Assembly (NCBI GenBank): GCA_028583415.1
Contig: CM053272.1
Location: forward strand, 47,968,685 to 48,032,684
Direction of reading: 5' to 3'
Origin: Protea cynaroides
Taxonomy: Eukaryota > Streptophyta > Magnoliopsida > Proteales > Proteaceae
Length of the DNA stretch: 64,000 nt
Position 1 is the stretch's first letter, and each line of letters opens with the position of its first letter. A model generated the notes under the pieces. It was not told where the DNA came from and did no database searches. It worked only from the letters and a program-made list of their open reading frames with translations. This document shows positions 49,429 through 62,034 of this stretch, one piece after another. A program made the position numbers and the translations under genes.

Positions 49429-50907
49429 TAGAAAAAAGGAAAATTTTCATATACACACCATTAAGGATTGAAAACCTCATCTATCCCCACAAGATTTCAA
49501 AAACCTCAATCACATCCAACTAACTGATGGAATTGTTGAAATACAATTTTACCCTTCATATTAAAAATTGAAAAATTAAAAAATTATGTTGAATGACTAA
49601 TTTGACCTTGAAATGGAACTGTGTTTCTCTCCTTTTTACTCTCACCTAAACCCTAACCCCTTCTGCGTTGGTCCCCTCTGCATTGTCGTCCATGGCAGCA
49701 TCCCATCTCCTGCCAGCATCTCATCTCCGACCTCCTATCTCTAGCTATGAAACACCGGATAGATCCGCATTCGCCAAAAATCATACTTGTCGAATTCCGT
49801 GAATGTATTTTTTAATTTTATTTCTCCTTCTTCATCTTCTTCATCGGTCCTCGTTTTTCCCCTTGTTCTCTTTTATTTATCGGTTTTGGTTTTTTTCTCC
49901 TCATTTTTCTTTTCTTCTTCATCAATTTTGGTCTTTTTTTTCTTGCATCGGTTCTAGTTTTAGTTGTGCTCTTCTCCTTCATCAGTCTTCCTCTTCTATT
50001 TCTTCGTTTCTCACCATTATTTGGTTGGATTTGGTGAGGGTTGAGGATTGGGATGGCGTGGAGTTCGGACCACTTGGAAATTGGAGGAAATCGGAGGGAG
50101 TTCGAGAAAATCAGAGAAAATCCAAAATACATGTAATCAAAGCCAGTTTCTCTCCTTCAATCTGCCTCCCTTTTTTTTTCTTCCTCCGACCAAATTTATG
50201 GGGCTTCCGCTCCCGATGCTTTACCTTCTTTTGGATCCGACTGTAGTATTAAAGAAATCGGAGGAAACAGATCCGAGTCGATAAGAAGCAACAAAAAATG
50301 GAACAGGATGACTAGATTCGAAAAAACAAATCCGATTTAAAATCGAATACAAAAAAGAGCATTTAAGATCTAGTGACTTGTTGTTGGTTCACAAAAAATC
50401 GATTATTTTTCGCTTAATTTAGAGCTTTCTTCTCTCAAGTGTGGTCTCCTATTTCTCCTTTCTTCCCCTTCTGTTATTGAAGTCGGATTTCTGTAGAAAA
50501 ATGAGAAAACGAAGAAGAGAAAGGGAAAGGGAGGATTCTGTATCTGCAAAATAGATCGAGCTCGCCCCATTTTCGTTCCTCCGAAAGGGAAAGGGAGAGA
50601 GGATCACAAAGAGAGTAGAGATTCATTGATTCCATCGTTGTCGAACAGAGGATTCGAAGAAGATGAAGAATGTTGATGAAAGGAAAGGGTATTTTGGTCT
50701 TTTAACAAGCCTAAAAGGGTATTATCACCCATTAAAATTCTCAACGCATCTGACGTCAGCAACTAACGGGAATCTTTTAACGGAATGGACTTTGTTGATT
50801 AACGGAGTAAAGTTTTTGGGTAGTAGATGAGGTTTTTGCAATCTTGTGGAGGTAGATGAGGTTTCCAATCCTTAATGGTGTGTATATGAAAATTTTCCTA
50901 GAAAAAA
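49429..50907. mobile_element. Mutator-like element, non-autonomous, 1461 bp
   Basis: The element at 49438-50898 has terminal inverted repeats of about 75 bp. The left end starts ggaaaattttcatatacaca and the right end is its reverse complement with only a few changes (through ccattaaggattg, aacctcatctac, cacaagatt, caaaaacctca). The exact 9-bp duplication tagaaaaaa flanks it (49429-49437 and 50899-50907). No transposase is present. The 1.3-kb interior is higher in GC than the flanks and CT/GA-strand-biased. It contains two overlapping opposite-strand open frames (49803-50246 plus, 49818-50132 minus) of low complexity that I do not recognise; a captured gene fragment is possible. Confidence 0.92.
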
Positions 50908-51232
50908 CTTACCTCAGAACTCCAAATTTATTCAATAAAAACTCCAAAAAATCACATATTTTAGAAGAAAAAAAAAATCTTTGCTTCTTCTCTCCAATTC
51001 CAATCTTTAAAGTTGTGACAAATTCCAAACTGATACTGACCAATCGATGGAGGTCGACCCTTGTCTGATTCCAGGCTCTTAAACCTGATTTAAGCTTCAG
51101 CTTAGGATCATCTAAGTTACAAACTCAACCCTGAAATACATGATTATACTTGCATTGATTTGCTTCCTAATTGTGTGCCACTCGTTTTCAGAATGTGTTT
51201 AGAAGGATTTACAGTCAATATATAGCTTCATT
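50908..51232. other. Spacer, nothing recognised
   Basis: Mixed-composition intergenic sequence between two DNA elements. Confidence 0.4.
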
Positions 51233-51379
51233 CTTTCTCCAGGATCCACATCCTCTCCTCCCAGAGGTTCGGGAGGAGGGGCGGCACCCTTGTTAGATGG
51301 TCGACACCTGAAACTAGAGTGAATCCAAGTCCTCCATCTGAGCCAACTTGGAAGGAGAGGATTTGGATACCTTTCTCTA
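51233..51379. mobile_element. MITE family copy 3 (129 bp, internally deleted)
   Basis: The element at 51242-51370 starts ggatccacatcctctcctcc and ends ggaaggagaggatttggatac. It keeps 'gtgaatccaagtcctccatc' and 'gagccaac' from the left half of the core but lacks the right half. It is flanked by ctttctcca (51233-51241) and ctttctcta (51371-51379), a 9-bp duplication with one difference. Confidence 0.9.
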
Positions 51380-52624
51380 CTTCTCTGGAATCATTTTCAA
51401 TTTAATTAATTGAAAATATTAAAGCAAATTATCGAGCTTCTTTTGTTGGTGGTCTAACACCTAAAGGTTGATAACTGCCACACCCGTGATAGGTCCAGCT
51501 CAAGTTGTGCCCCCTATCTATGGCTGCCAGTGGTTTGGACTTGGATTAGTACTGTTCCCTTTCTCTCTCCCTTGCCTCCCAAATTTCAAAGGTTTTTCTT
51601 TTTATTGACACTGATCGTTGACACAGCTGATCAATGTCTTTTGGATCACATAAAAATCCAAAACTTCTCACTTGATGGCTCAATGACATTCCAAGAAAAA
51701 AAAATCAATGTCAATGGACCACGAACACCAACCGGTGTCATATAGAAAAACCCAATTCCAAAACCTTCCCACCAAAGACCCTTTGCTGCCATACCTCAAC
51801 GGTTGATAATTTTTAAAATCTCCAATTGTAATGGCAAGTGGGTGTTCAACTCAGGCCAGGTCTGGGTGACATAAATCTATTCAACATGGAAACATTCTCT
51901 TTGCGTTCAATACTCCCCAAAAAGATTCAGGGAAATGTTGGCTGGACATGCCTTTATGGAATGTTCTTTGTTATATCCAGATCCAAGCATCCATAATGGG
52001 ACCCACATGATCAAAAATGGACCCCACTGACTCAGCAGCTAGGATCCCAAGCGCCAAGGGATGCTTCTTAAACTTGAAAAGTATAGCCAGCCTAGCAAAA
52101 TTGGGGAAGAAACTGATCGAGGATCAGTAGCTAGCTGAGAATGGACCCTGGTATTTCCATCCCCTCAGATTTGAACCAAAGTGATGCATCACAAACGAAT
52201 TCAAATAGTAAAGTCAAGAGGAGGAAGAGCTGGTCAAGTGGATTCATTTTTTGGGTGACTTCAAGGAGAACCTGAAGTTCTAATATGAGGTTAAATTTCT
52301 ATCTCAAAAATTTGAACTAGTAAGTGGAGGGATTCTCGTATAAAACACCCACACCGTGAGAATCACCACATTTTTCACATGGAACCATTTCATCCTGGAT
52401 AAGAAAACTACAAGCTTGCGAAAAAACTTTGAATTTTATTCTACAGCTTCTACCTTCTGAAGCCTCCGATTTTGTCAGACACGAGTTGTCCAATAATCAA
52501 GACTACGCCCCTCATTAACACAAACAAAGAACAATAAGCAGTCATTAGTTACTGGTTAGGGATTCAATACACAAATGCTCGAATCCCCTTCTAGTCATTA
52601 TTCTACATGAAAAGGTGGAAGAGC
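51380..52624. other. Downstream region of BCAT, no gene supported
   Basis: The part next to 52624 is expected to hold the BCAT 3' untranslated region. The rest shows no coding or repeat structure I can name. Confidence 0.45.
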
Positions 52625-55600
52625 TTAATCAATCTCAACAGTCCAACCCATTTTGTCCTTAATGAGACCCGTCTGGATGCCGATAAGAGTTGAGTACAAT
52701 TTCCGAGACACGGACCCATCTCCAGTTCTATATTCAACGCTGCACCAAATTTGGTAGACAATCAAAACATGTGAGCTCACAGTAAAGATAAGCACAAACA
52801 AAAACCTCAGCAACCCACGATACACCATGTTTTGAATTACAACCCAACACAACAGTGGTGACTGATTGAATTTAATGCATTTCTCAGCCCATACTTAAAC
52901 ATAACACATTAAGGCTGTGTTTGATATCATTTTTGTTTTTGATTTTTGTCTATTTATTAAAAAATATTTTTTAAAATCATTTTTGATAAAAAATAAAATG
53001 TTGTTTGATAACTACAATAAAAAATAGATTGTAAAATGAGAAATAGATTTGCTATAACCAGGTCTAAAAATAATTTTTATATCTTCCCTGACATTCCTTC
53101 ATAATAAGTTGCTTCATATCAGTTCTTAGGGCAATCCAGTAATGGAGAACAGACTCTCTCCATCTCTTGGTTTTCAATCCCCAAATTCGACAGCCTTCCT
53201 TTCCAATCACTTCATCGGCCTCTCATCTCTTCCCAATCTCCCATCCAAAAGCCCTAACTAATCCTTATAAGAGGAAATCCAATAACAACTACAGGAACAA
53301 GACCAATGGTGTTTCTTCTTCTCTTCAACTTCCTTCATACATGACCCAGTAGAATAACTTGAACCTTGTTTAAGTTGAAGAGAACTACTAACACGACAAT
53401 ATTGCAGCAAGGACCATTAGCATGTTGGAGATGGTGTAGTTTCCAACAGCCAACCAAATCATTGAAAATATGGAATAATGAAAAGGTTATCCCTCACGAA
53501 TTGAACTGAAAGCAAAAGAGGGGAGAAAATTGTAAAATATTGATTTGCAGCGAGATTGAAAAATAGTTCATACACACTCTACATAATCGATTAAACATAT
53601 TTCATGATGGCGACACCTGCCCTCTCCATGTTCGCCCTTTTCTACTTACCATCACAAATTATGTTTACATATTCCTCCAAGAAACATAGTAAATGAAAAT
53701 GGAACACACGACCCAAGATTTCATAACCACAGGGAAAAAGAAATAAACAAAAAGGAGAAAAAAACCAAATAGAAGGAGGGCAGCAGCTACTGTGGTTGAG
53801 CGGCGCCGGAAAGACGAAGAGAACCAGATAGAAGGAGGGTAGCAGGGCTTGACAGAGCCACTATGAGTGGAAACCCTCATTCTCATAACCTCTGCAACTC
53901 TCCCCAGCTTACTACTTCTACCTGAAGCTGTCTTTGTCAATGGTGGGAGTTCCATAAAAAAGAAAAATAGTTGTTCGAGGGTTTATTCCTTCTCTTAGAC
54001 CTGCTTCTCTTGGTTTGAAGCAGAGCATGGGACGAAAGTGAAGGATGATAGCAGAACCAAAGGTATAAAGAAAGGGTATGTTAATAGTTCTTTAGCTTCT
54101 TGTTAAAGCTTTACATCTTTTGAGAACCCAGAAGGCTAAAAAGTCTAAAACCCTTCCCAGTAGTCTAGAACCCAGAAGAAGACACCATTGGTATCGGAGA
54201 GGAGTTGCAGGTGGGGCAGATAAATCAAGTGTATTCGATTGAGTGAGAGAGAGAGAGAGAGACACGGAAGGAACTGAAGAAAGAGAAAAGGAAATCGGAT
54301 TAGTCATCATGGCCTTTTCCAATAGTTCTCCGCCTCTTTTTCCCACATCGACTGTGGTGGGAGTTGCAGTCTTGCAGAGGGCGGAGGGGAAGATGAGTGA
54401 GAGAAGAACGACTGTAACATATAGAAGAGGGACGGAAGGATTCGGAGTTGTAGTAAGAGGACGATTTTATAAAAAATATGGAAATTACCTTGTTATCCTC
54501 TCATTATAACACATGTTGATTAAGTTTTGCGCAAAAATAAGTAGAATCCGTTTTTGATCAAAAATCAAAAAGAGGTCTCAACCTCTTTTTGATTTTTTAT
54601 TTTTATTTTTTTCATAAATAGCATCTAAAATCATACCAAGCACTCGCAAAAACAAAAATTTTGATAAAAATCAAAAACAAAAATGATACCAAACACAGCC
54701 TAAATCACTCATTACAAGGACTACTTTATATATTATAGAGAACTACTGTATAATTCACAATTCTATTGTGCAAAAGAAATTAAAACTAAGATGGGATTAT
54801 AGGATTTTATAATAATGTTCTTGAAATAAATTCTTTTAAGATTTTTTTTGTTTAGATGGGCAAGATGTATTCAAGAAATATTTATGACTGAAAAAACAAG
54901 ATAACGGTTGGGAAAATAGCATTCAAAATTTATGTAGGTGATCTTAATCTTCTTTTCCCTTTGAAAACATGAAAGACGTAGGGGCTCTTGGGGAAATGAG
55001 GCATGCAAACTATGATGTGACTGTGGAACTGAAACCAGACATGGTATACCAAAGATCTCTCTCTAAATATTGGTAAGAGTTTGTCTTATGCCGGGCATAG
55101 GTTAAATCATTGCTACTTTGAAACTGCTGAATGTCTTCTTTTTTTTTGACAGTGAAGAAAATGCCACCCTGATGGTCTCCTAGATAAAAGCTAATATCAC
55201 CTTATACAGAAAAATCGTGAGCTAGCTTGTGATGTAAATGTTTAACTTCATGAGTATCTATAGAATTTTGAATAATGCAGAGTGTGGAGCAGAAGTTTTA
55301 TCTAGAACAACCCAGAAACGTATTCATCATTCGATTTCTTTGAACAATTACCTTTGGTCCTACAGTCGCAAGATAAGGCACAAGCAGTACTGAAATTTAC
55401 CTTTTACCCTGATATGTAATACTGCCTACTGGAGACACAACAACTGCAGTTCCAGCGCAGAAAACTTCATCAGCTTCAAACAATTCCTCCACTGGGATAG
55501 GGCGTTCCTCGACCTGATTAAGTTGGGGGAAGTTATTTAATTGGCTAAAACTTGTATCTCAGAAGAAAACAGAAAGTTGAATATATATAAAATTATAAAG

Positions 55601-57850
55601 AAAAGTCAAATCATTCACATTTGGTAATGACAATATTGATAATGCATAGCATATGTTGGCAGCTGAAATGGTTAATGGGTTAAGTCTCAAATGATCTTTG
55701 TGAACACAGAGGAGAGGAAATTTATTATTAAAAAAAAAACAATTGAAAGAACTTCAATTGAGTGGAGCAGTTTGTTAATGGACAATCAACTCCTTCCAGA
55801 AATGTCAGTCACTTCAATATTCTAGCACCCAAAATTCACTCACTCCCCAGTCCTCAACAGCTTTTTGAAACTCATGGGCATTGAAAACATTAAACATGGG
55901 AATATCTTTTAGTGTATCACACCATCCACAGAGCATCACCACAGCAAACACTTCCAAAGATAATACTTTCAAGAAGTGATTGCAAGTAAATTTAAGGAAA
56001 GCAGGTTCATCAAAGAATCTGCACTTCTACAGATCAAGGAATGCAAAAAAGAAAATTCTTAAGTTAGGCATGGGAGTACACATTGGTGTTTTAACATTTA
56101 AACCATGTGCTAACCCACCACTGCAGTGTCTTTCCCAGGACAGCACATGCCTCCAATGTGAATTCCGCAGGCCAATTAAAGGAAATCAGGTTCATAAAAG
56201 TGTACAATTGTAAGAAAGAATGATCACCTCGTATCCATGATCAATAGCAATGTCGATGACGCTTTTTCTTGTGATTCCAGGCAAAATAGTTCCACGGGTA
56301 GCAGGTGTTGAAATAGTTTTATCCTGCAATACGTACAAATTGCAAAGACCTGAGACATAAGTTGAATACAAAAATCTGGTAGTACAGGGGCTTCAAGAAA
56401 GATTGCAAGACGAAAAATATTTCACATAACATAACAATATAACATAGACGTGAATGATCTGCAAATATGGGTGGCAAATCTGGAGCCCTCCTCCATGACA
56501 AAAAGCCTTGCATAGGCTCACAGAATCTCTTGGTTGGTCTCTAATTTCTCAGATTGTCCTCGTTTTTTGTGAGCCAAACTCAAAATTCTGACCTTATTTC
56601 CTCTCAATTCCTCTCTCTCATAAACAATGACCCTCTATTACATTCAATAACCTACCATTTTTACTTTAACATCTTCCCTATCTTCAAATGAGGATTCATC
56701 ATTGCAATTTCTGTTATCCTTTTCAGATTTGTTCTCTAAGCTTATATACTACTGGACAAGAATGCCAATATAATAAAATTGATTTTATTTGGAGGTTGTT
56801 GGAGATAAATTTAAGATAATACCTCTTCTATTTTTACACGACCAGGATTCCAATTCAAATTTCCAGGGCCCTTTAGATCCCATTAAATTTGATAAAAAAT
56901 AAATTTAGAAATAAAGGGTTCCCATCCTAACCCATTGGGCAAGAACTAAAACCCTGTCCAATCTGGATTTGGATCTTTCACTGCATGCTTAGATATTACA
57001 AGTTGTAAAGAAAAATTACACCCTCAGGGAAAGATGACAAGCTCCTGATAAGTCATACTAACTTCAGTCAAGGAAAGCCATACTAAGATAATAGAACTTG
57101 AACTAAAATCACTAATTATTCAACTAGTAATACCTTCACAACAAAAACATTACAAGAAGCAACCTCCTCCAGATATTTCTTTGAGATGGAGTCTAGGAAT
57201 AGTACATCAGAGAATCCCTTACTCTTTGCTTGAGCTTGCGCTTTCAGAACCTACACAATTAAAAAAGGCCCCAGGGGTAAGAACATTGAAATATAGACAT
57301 TAGGATAACAGCACTGTCCAATGTAAAATTCGCTTTAAAACACAGAAAGCTACAATAGAATTCTAGTTTTTTGAAGCACAATAGAACTCTGGTTTTAAAG
57401 AAACGAAAATGAGGTTAGACAAGATAAAATCAAAAAGAAACTTTCCCTGAGAAGTTTTCAAGTAGAACCAAAATGTTCTTCCTTAGATTTTCCTTTTTCG
57501 AGGACAGAAAAATTGAAAACACTTACAGAGGGCTGATTCCCACTGCTATAAAAAGAAATACCAAAAAAATTACACATTTATAAAAGGCAATTTCGGTTAA
57601 AAATAGGATTAGTAATTAGAACTTCTAGATAGTATGTTTAATATGTGGGGATTAGGACCCACAGATACAAAAGAGTTGCTTACCGGTGCATAGTTGGAAA
57701 TGGATTTTACACCTCCAGTTCCACCAGGGGTGGCACGATGATATTCATCTTCCACAAGCAACTTGATGGGAGCCAAACCCTCCTATAAATGAAAAGAAAC
57801 AACATCGACCAAATAAAGGATTTATTTTTCAATGGAAACCTTACCAAAAT

Positions 57851-57881
<31 letters not shown>

Positions 57882-60800
57882 GAGAGAGAGAGAGAGAGAC
57901 TACTTTGAAATAACTGCCAACAGGTGTAGCATATATGAGGAATGTGAATTCAGGAGCAGGTTGCAAACCCAGACTAGCTCCACTTCCCATGAGCAAAGGC
58001 CGAAGATACAGAGACCCCTTCCCGGGAGGCGGAACCTGTTTCCAAAATGCTAGTTAACAACAAAAACAAGAATAAAAAATTAACATGGAAGTCATTGATG
58101 ACAAAAGTCATTCCACAAACAGAAGGAATGGAAAACTCAAAAGATTCATCATTTTGTAGCTTTTTCTTTCATCATTTTTAAAGAAGAATACCCAACGCTT
58201 GTTTGCCAGAACCGTTTGCTTCACAGCATCAACAAATTGCTCAATAGAGGGCGATGGCATGCACATTCTCTCAGCACCCATCTTCATACGCATAGCATTC
58301 TGCTCTGGGCGAAAGAGAAGCACACGACCATCTTCTTTCCGGTAGGCTTTTAGACCTTCAAACATTCCCTGTTTAGATTTTCAAGCAATAAAGCCACCAT
58401 CAACAGTCGTCACTTTCAAGACTTATAAGTTACTCATAATCAAGTGGGTAAATTATCTATTATTACTCTATATTCTAAGACTGTGTTTGGAATCCTACTC
58501 TCATTTTGGTTTTCCACAGTGTTATCATCTCAAGATGAAATCATTGTTTAAGTTTTAAAAAAAATATGAAAATTAGCTCAACTTGGGAAGTAAAAATGAT
58601 TTAAACATGGGAAGGAGTTATCAAGTAGAACTCTTTGATTGAATCACAACTGACATCCAAACCCACATAAACTCGCACAAATGAGCCCCAAGTTCTTATA
58701 TAATTGTTCAAATTCTTGATAGAACCAAACCATGTCCCTTCAAAATCACTAACCTTCTCTGAAATCCTAAATCGAGTCACTCCCCTTTTTATATTACAAC
58801 AGTACTACTGATATCAACACATCCGTAGAGGAGGCCAATAAAATGCCATGCAAAGTAAAAATTGAATAGAATATTGCAGGAGGCTTAGAGCAAATCTACA
58901 TGAAACTGGAATACATTAATAAACCCCAGTCTTCCATTTTGTGCACAAATCCTGGCCTAAGCTTCCACTTTTTTGGTGATCCTTGCTTGTCCAGCCAAAA
59001 ATATTATTGCAACCAATAATCCATGCCTGCAATACTTCATAGTCTGACTCCGGCAGCATATGAAACATCGCTTATAATCAGATGTCAACCCTCTTAACAT
59101 GCTACAAAAGAATCTTCATATGCTTGCATTTTAACTTGGTAAGGTAGAATCATTATTCTGAATGTTCCTTTATTCAATCTGGAAATCTGATTGGAAGGGG
59201 AATTCCCCCCCCCCTGCGAATAAGGAGCTTTTCTAGATTGTAATAATTTGTATTTTGAATAAGACAAACAACAAAGTACTAACCTGACCATAATTTAAGA
59301 CTCCCGCTCCTGGGCTCATCTCGATGTTTCCATAGCGATTGAGTTCACCATGTGAGAACTCCTCATTAATTGAACATTTCATCATGTACATATAATCGGT
59401 GGGCACAAGAGCATATCCAAGGTCATCCCATTTCAAATCGACAATCTCATCATCCCCCCTAATATTATTTTCACCAAAAAGTTAAGTTCCAAAGTAAAGT
59501 TATATTCATTGGAAAACATAGTGGATAAAATAATACAGACAAATCCAATTCAGAGGAAGATGAACTCAAAAAGGCATCTGTAAGACAGGTGGAAAGCATC
59601 CTGATTTACAGAATATGCAAAGTTCCTAAGTGAGATGACAAATTGATGACAAAAATAAACCAAGCACAGTAAGTTATTAAGACTGCTGCTCAAGCCCCCT
59701 ATTAGTTGATGTTCTGCATATGGCCAGATTTCAGACTCTCTTCCATATGCCACAGAAAGCAAAGGGGAGAAAGAAGGTACTAATGGTTCCTGACACTTGA
59801 AAAGTTCTATGTAATCTAAGGTGAACCAAATTCATTTTTTATAGAAAGAGCAAGAATTCATGTTTGGTGAAAGGTCAAAAGCAAGTAAAATGCCAGAGCT
59901 GACCCTTCAGGCAAGCTCTTGCATTTCATAATATGAATGAAACAACATGAGAAATACACAAAGAACGCATAGCCTGTCAAGATGCCTTCTTAATCATGTT
60001 TAGAACCACAAAGATGGCATCTAGGCGTGAAGGGTCATCGAAACATTATTGCAGGATCACGTAGCATCAATCTACATTTTTAATATAGTCAGTCACCTGT
60101 AAGTAGTGGGTTCACACACTGATTGCAAAGAAGATGCAGCTTGAGATGTAAGGAACTGCAAGGATGCAAAGGAAAAAGAAAATGATAATTAACTCCCTAG
60201 TCATTAAATATCATATTCTTATCTTCATTTGATCTCAAAAAGCTAGCTGGAAAGTTATCAGCACCAAAAGCATCATGCTGTCAGTAACAATTGAAACATA
60301 AATTAAACTAGAGGATCTTGAAATCCTTCTATCCGTGTTATCAATAATCACATTGTAAAAATTCATTACATATTCATGTAAATTGATATTCAAATCGCTA
60401 AAACAGTAGTAAATTTTCCATAGAATAATTTCATGAGTCCACCTTTTCCCCTCTGATAGTTGGATTCAGATCAAACCAGTGCCTGAAAGGTAGCTACCTT
60501 GTTGGGAGATTCGAGTAATGCACTATCTAAAACATGATCGAGAGGTTCAATCCTGCCGCTGGACTACCGGACCAGCTCGACCTTAGAGACCCAGAACAAC
60601 CCATCAAAATCTTGCCATATTTTCGGTTTGGATGGATGGATCAGCCGTAAACCTATGAGTAAAATTTTGCTATGCATTTTAGGTGAAAACAGAAAGCAAG
60701 GCCAAAAGGTGAAAGAATGCGAATCCTCTCTCCCTCGTCGTGCACTGTAACTTACATCATCAAAGATGTTAATCAAACCTGAAATCCTCCCCGCTTAATC

Positions 60801-61461
60801 CAAAAATTTGATGATATCATTATTTCTTTTGCAGATGCAAGACATTTAGACTACATCCCAGTTCAATCTCTTGTTGACCTAATGACAAAACCAATTTCCT
60901 AGCTACATTTCAGATCTCTCTCTCTCTCTCTCTCCTCGCGAGCAAGAGACAGCACATATTCATCATCTCTTAGCTTACATAACGCACCACTACTAAGAAA
61001 AGGGACTGAAGCGTTTTTGAGCTATTGCTTGCCTTGGCTCCGAAACAACATATCTACTGACAAGATTTTCAAGGAAAACCACCAGCAAAGAAAATGAGGA
61101 AGTCACACAGATCAATAAGATAGCGAGTGAAAGAGAATCAACGGTGAAGAAGAGAAAAAGCATGCCCTTTAATGGTGGCACATATGTTCAACCACCAGAA
61201 CTGCAACTCCACCAAATCCATTAAAATCCATATAAAGAGTACTAAAACATGAACCCTGGTATATGGCAGGTACTTTAAACCCAAAGAAAATCAAATAAAA
61301 ACGAAAACTAAACTAATAAAAATAAATGGTGAAGTTGGCAGTCAAGCCCCTCCAAAATAGTAGGAAGAAGAGTAGAGAAAACAAGATCCAACCTTGGAAA
61401 AAAAATAACCATATCTTGAAAAGGAAACCAAACTGCAAAGCTTGATACTCCTCTGCAACAT
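52625..61461 (-). CDS. BCAT: Branched-chain amino acid aminotransferase, organellar
   Basis: A PLP-dependent class IV transaminase that interconverts leucine, isoleucine and valine with their 2-oxo acids: the last step of synthesis in plastids or the first step of breakdown in mitochondria. Ten exons, minus strand: 61461-61393, 60155-60097, 59458-59284, 58368-58192, 58035-57904, 57782-57684, 57250-57134, 56323-56228, 55513-55401, 52739-52625. All have GT-AG borders and join in frame to 1152 bp (383 aa). The N-terminus MLQRSIKLCSLVSFSRYGYF is rich in Arg/Ser and lacks acids, as in a targeting peptide; which organelle is not decidable. Family landmarks: LGYALVPTDYMYMMKC, GNIEMSPGAGVLNYGQGMFE, ERMCMPSPS, VPPPGKGSLYLRPLLMGSGA, GGTGGVKSISNYAPVLKAQ (PLP lysine about K230), FLDS..KKYLEEVASCNVFV, GTILPGITRKS, EADEVFCAGTA and the end DKMGWTVEID. 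The last exon was found by joining across a transposon-bearing 2661-bp intron. A complete, apparently functional gene. Confidence 0.95.
52910..54703. mobile_element. Terminal-inverted-repeat element, PIF/Harbinger-like, in the last BCAT intron
   Basis: 52913-54700 (1788 bp). The left end ggctgtgtttgatatcattt and the reverse complement of the right end agree over about 35 bp with one difference. Flanked by taa on both sides (52910-52912 and 54701-54703), a 3-bp duplication typical of PIF/Harbinger insertions, although three bases can match by chance. No transposase is recognisable. The interior has short open frames on both strands (53665-53955 and 54092-54346 minus, 54243-54509 plus) without known motifs, and a GA run at 54242-54262. 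Confidence 0.75.
57856..57899. repeat. Poly-A / GA repeat at a BCAT splice donor
   Basis: An A-run (57856-57880) then GA repeats (57881-57899). On the sense (minus) strand this is the donor gtagt followed within five bases by CT repeats and then poly-T. Confidence 0.95.
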
Positions 61462-61737
61462 GATCGCTTCTCTTTCTCTTACAAAACTGTTGCACTTCCC
61501 ACCAAAATTTGAAATTCCAACAGTATTAGAAAGAAAGAGAAACGAAAAGTTTACTCAAATGTAAATATCCCTGGGAAAAACCCTGGCGTCTTCGACGAAG
61601 AAGATGATCTGAAAATGAAAATGAAAATGAAGCTTCGAGCACTGAAGTGTGGTGGTAGTTATTTTATCGTTACACGTGTTTTCTCTCTTGGAATTTACCT
61701 ACTCCTAGACTGATTCTTAATACATGGAGATGCTGCT

Positions 61738-61746
61738 CTATTTATA
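61738..61746 (-). promoter_or_regulatory. BCAT TATA box
   Basis: The sense strand reads tataaatag at 61746-61738, a good plant TATA box, 277 bp above the ATG. Transcription would start near 61710, giving a leader of about 250 nt if no leader intron exists. Confidence 0.7.
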
Positions 61747-61773
61747 CAATGCTTCAAATGATTAATTCAGATC

Positions 61774-62034
61774 TGGATCGAGGGATTCACATCGTCTCCT
61801 CTCATAACCTCTGAGAGGACGCCGTAATTTATCTTGGATGACCGTCACGTGGTTTTCAGGTGAATCTGAGACTCACGTCTGAGCCGACACCCCCTGTCAG
61901 CTCGGCTTGTCAACTGGGTATCGGCTCGGACGTGGGTCTCGGATTCACCGAGAACCACGTGACGACCATCCAGGGCAGGTTGCCACTGTCCTCCCAAAAC
62001 CACTGGTAGGAGAGGATGCGGATCCTGGATCGAG
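61774..62034. mobile_element. MITE family copy 4 (243 bp) in the BCAT promoter
   Basis: The element at 61783-62025 starts ggattcacatcgtctcctct and ends aggagaggatgcggatcc. The core has gagccgacacccc and its inverse gggtatcggctcgg. The exact 9-bp duplication tggatcgag flanks it (61774-61782 and 62026-62034). Each arm carries a G-box CACGTG (61846-61851 and 61956-61961). The near end is about 36 bp upstream of the TATA box. Confidence 0.94.

Noticed and set aside
49803..50246. 147-residue Phe/Ser/Leu-rich open frame as a membrane protein
   Set aside because: It is the translation of TTC/TCT-rich low-complexity sequence inside a Mutator-like element and overlaps an equally long antisense frame.
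52625..52852. Minus-strand 75-residue open frame as a separate small membrane protein
   Set aside because: Its conserved half (from 52739) is the last BCAT exon, correct in phase and sequence. The hydrophobic half before it is intron read-through.
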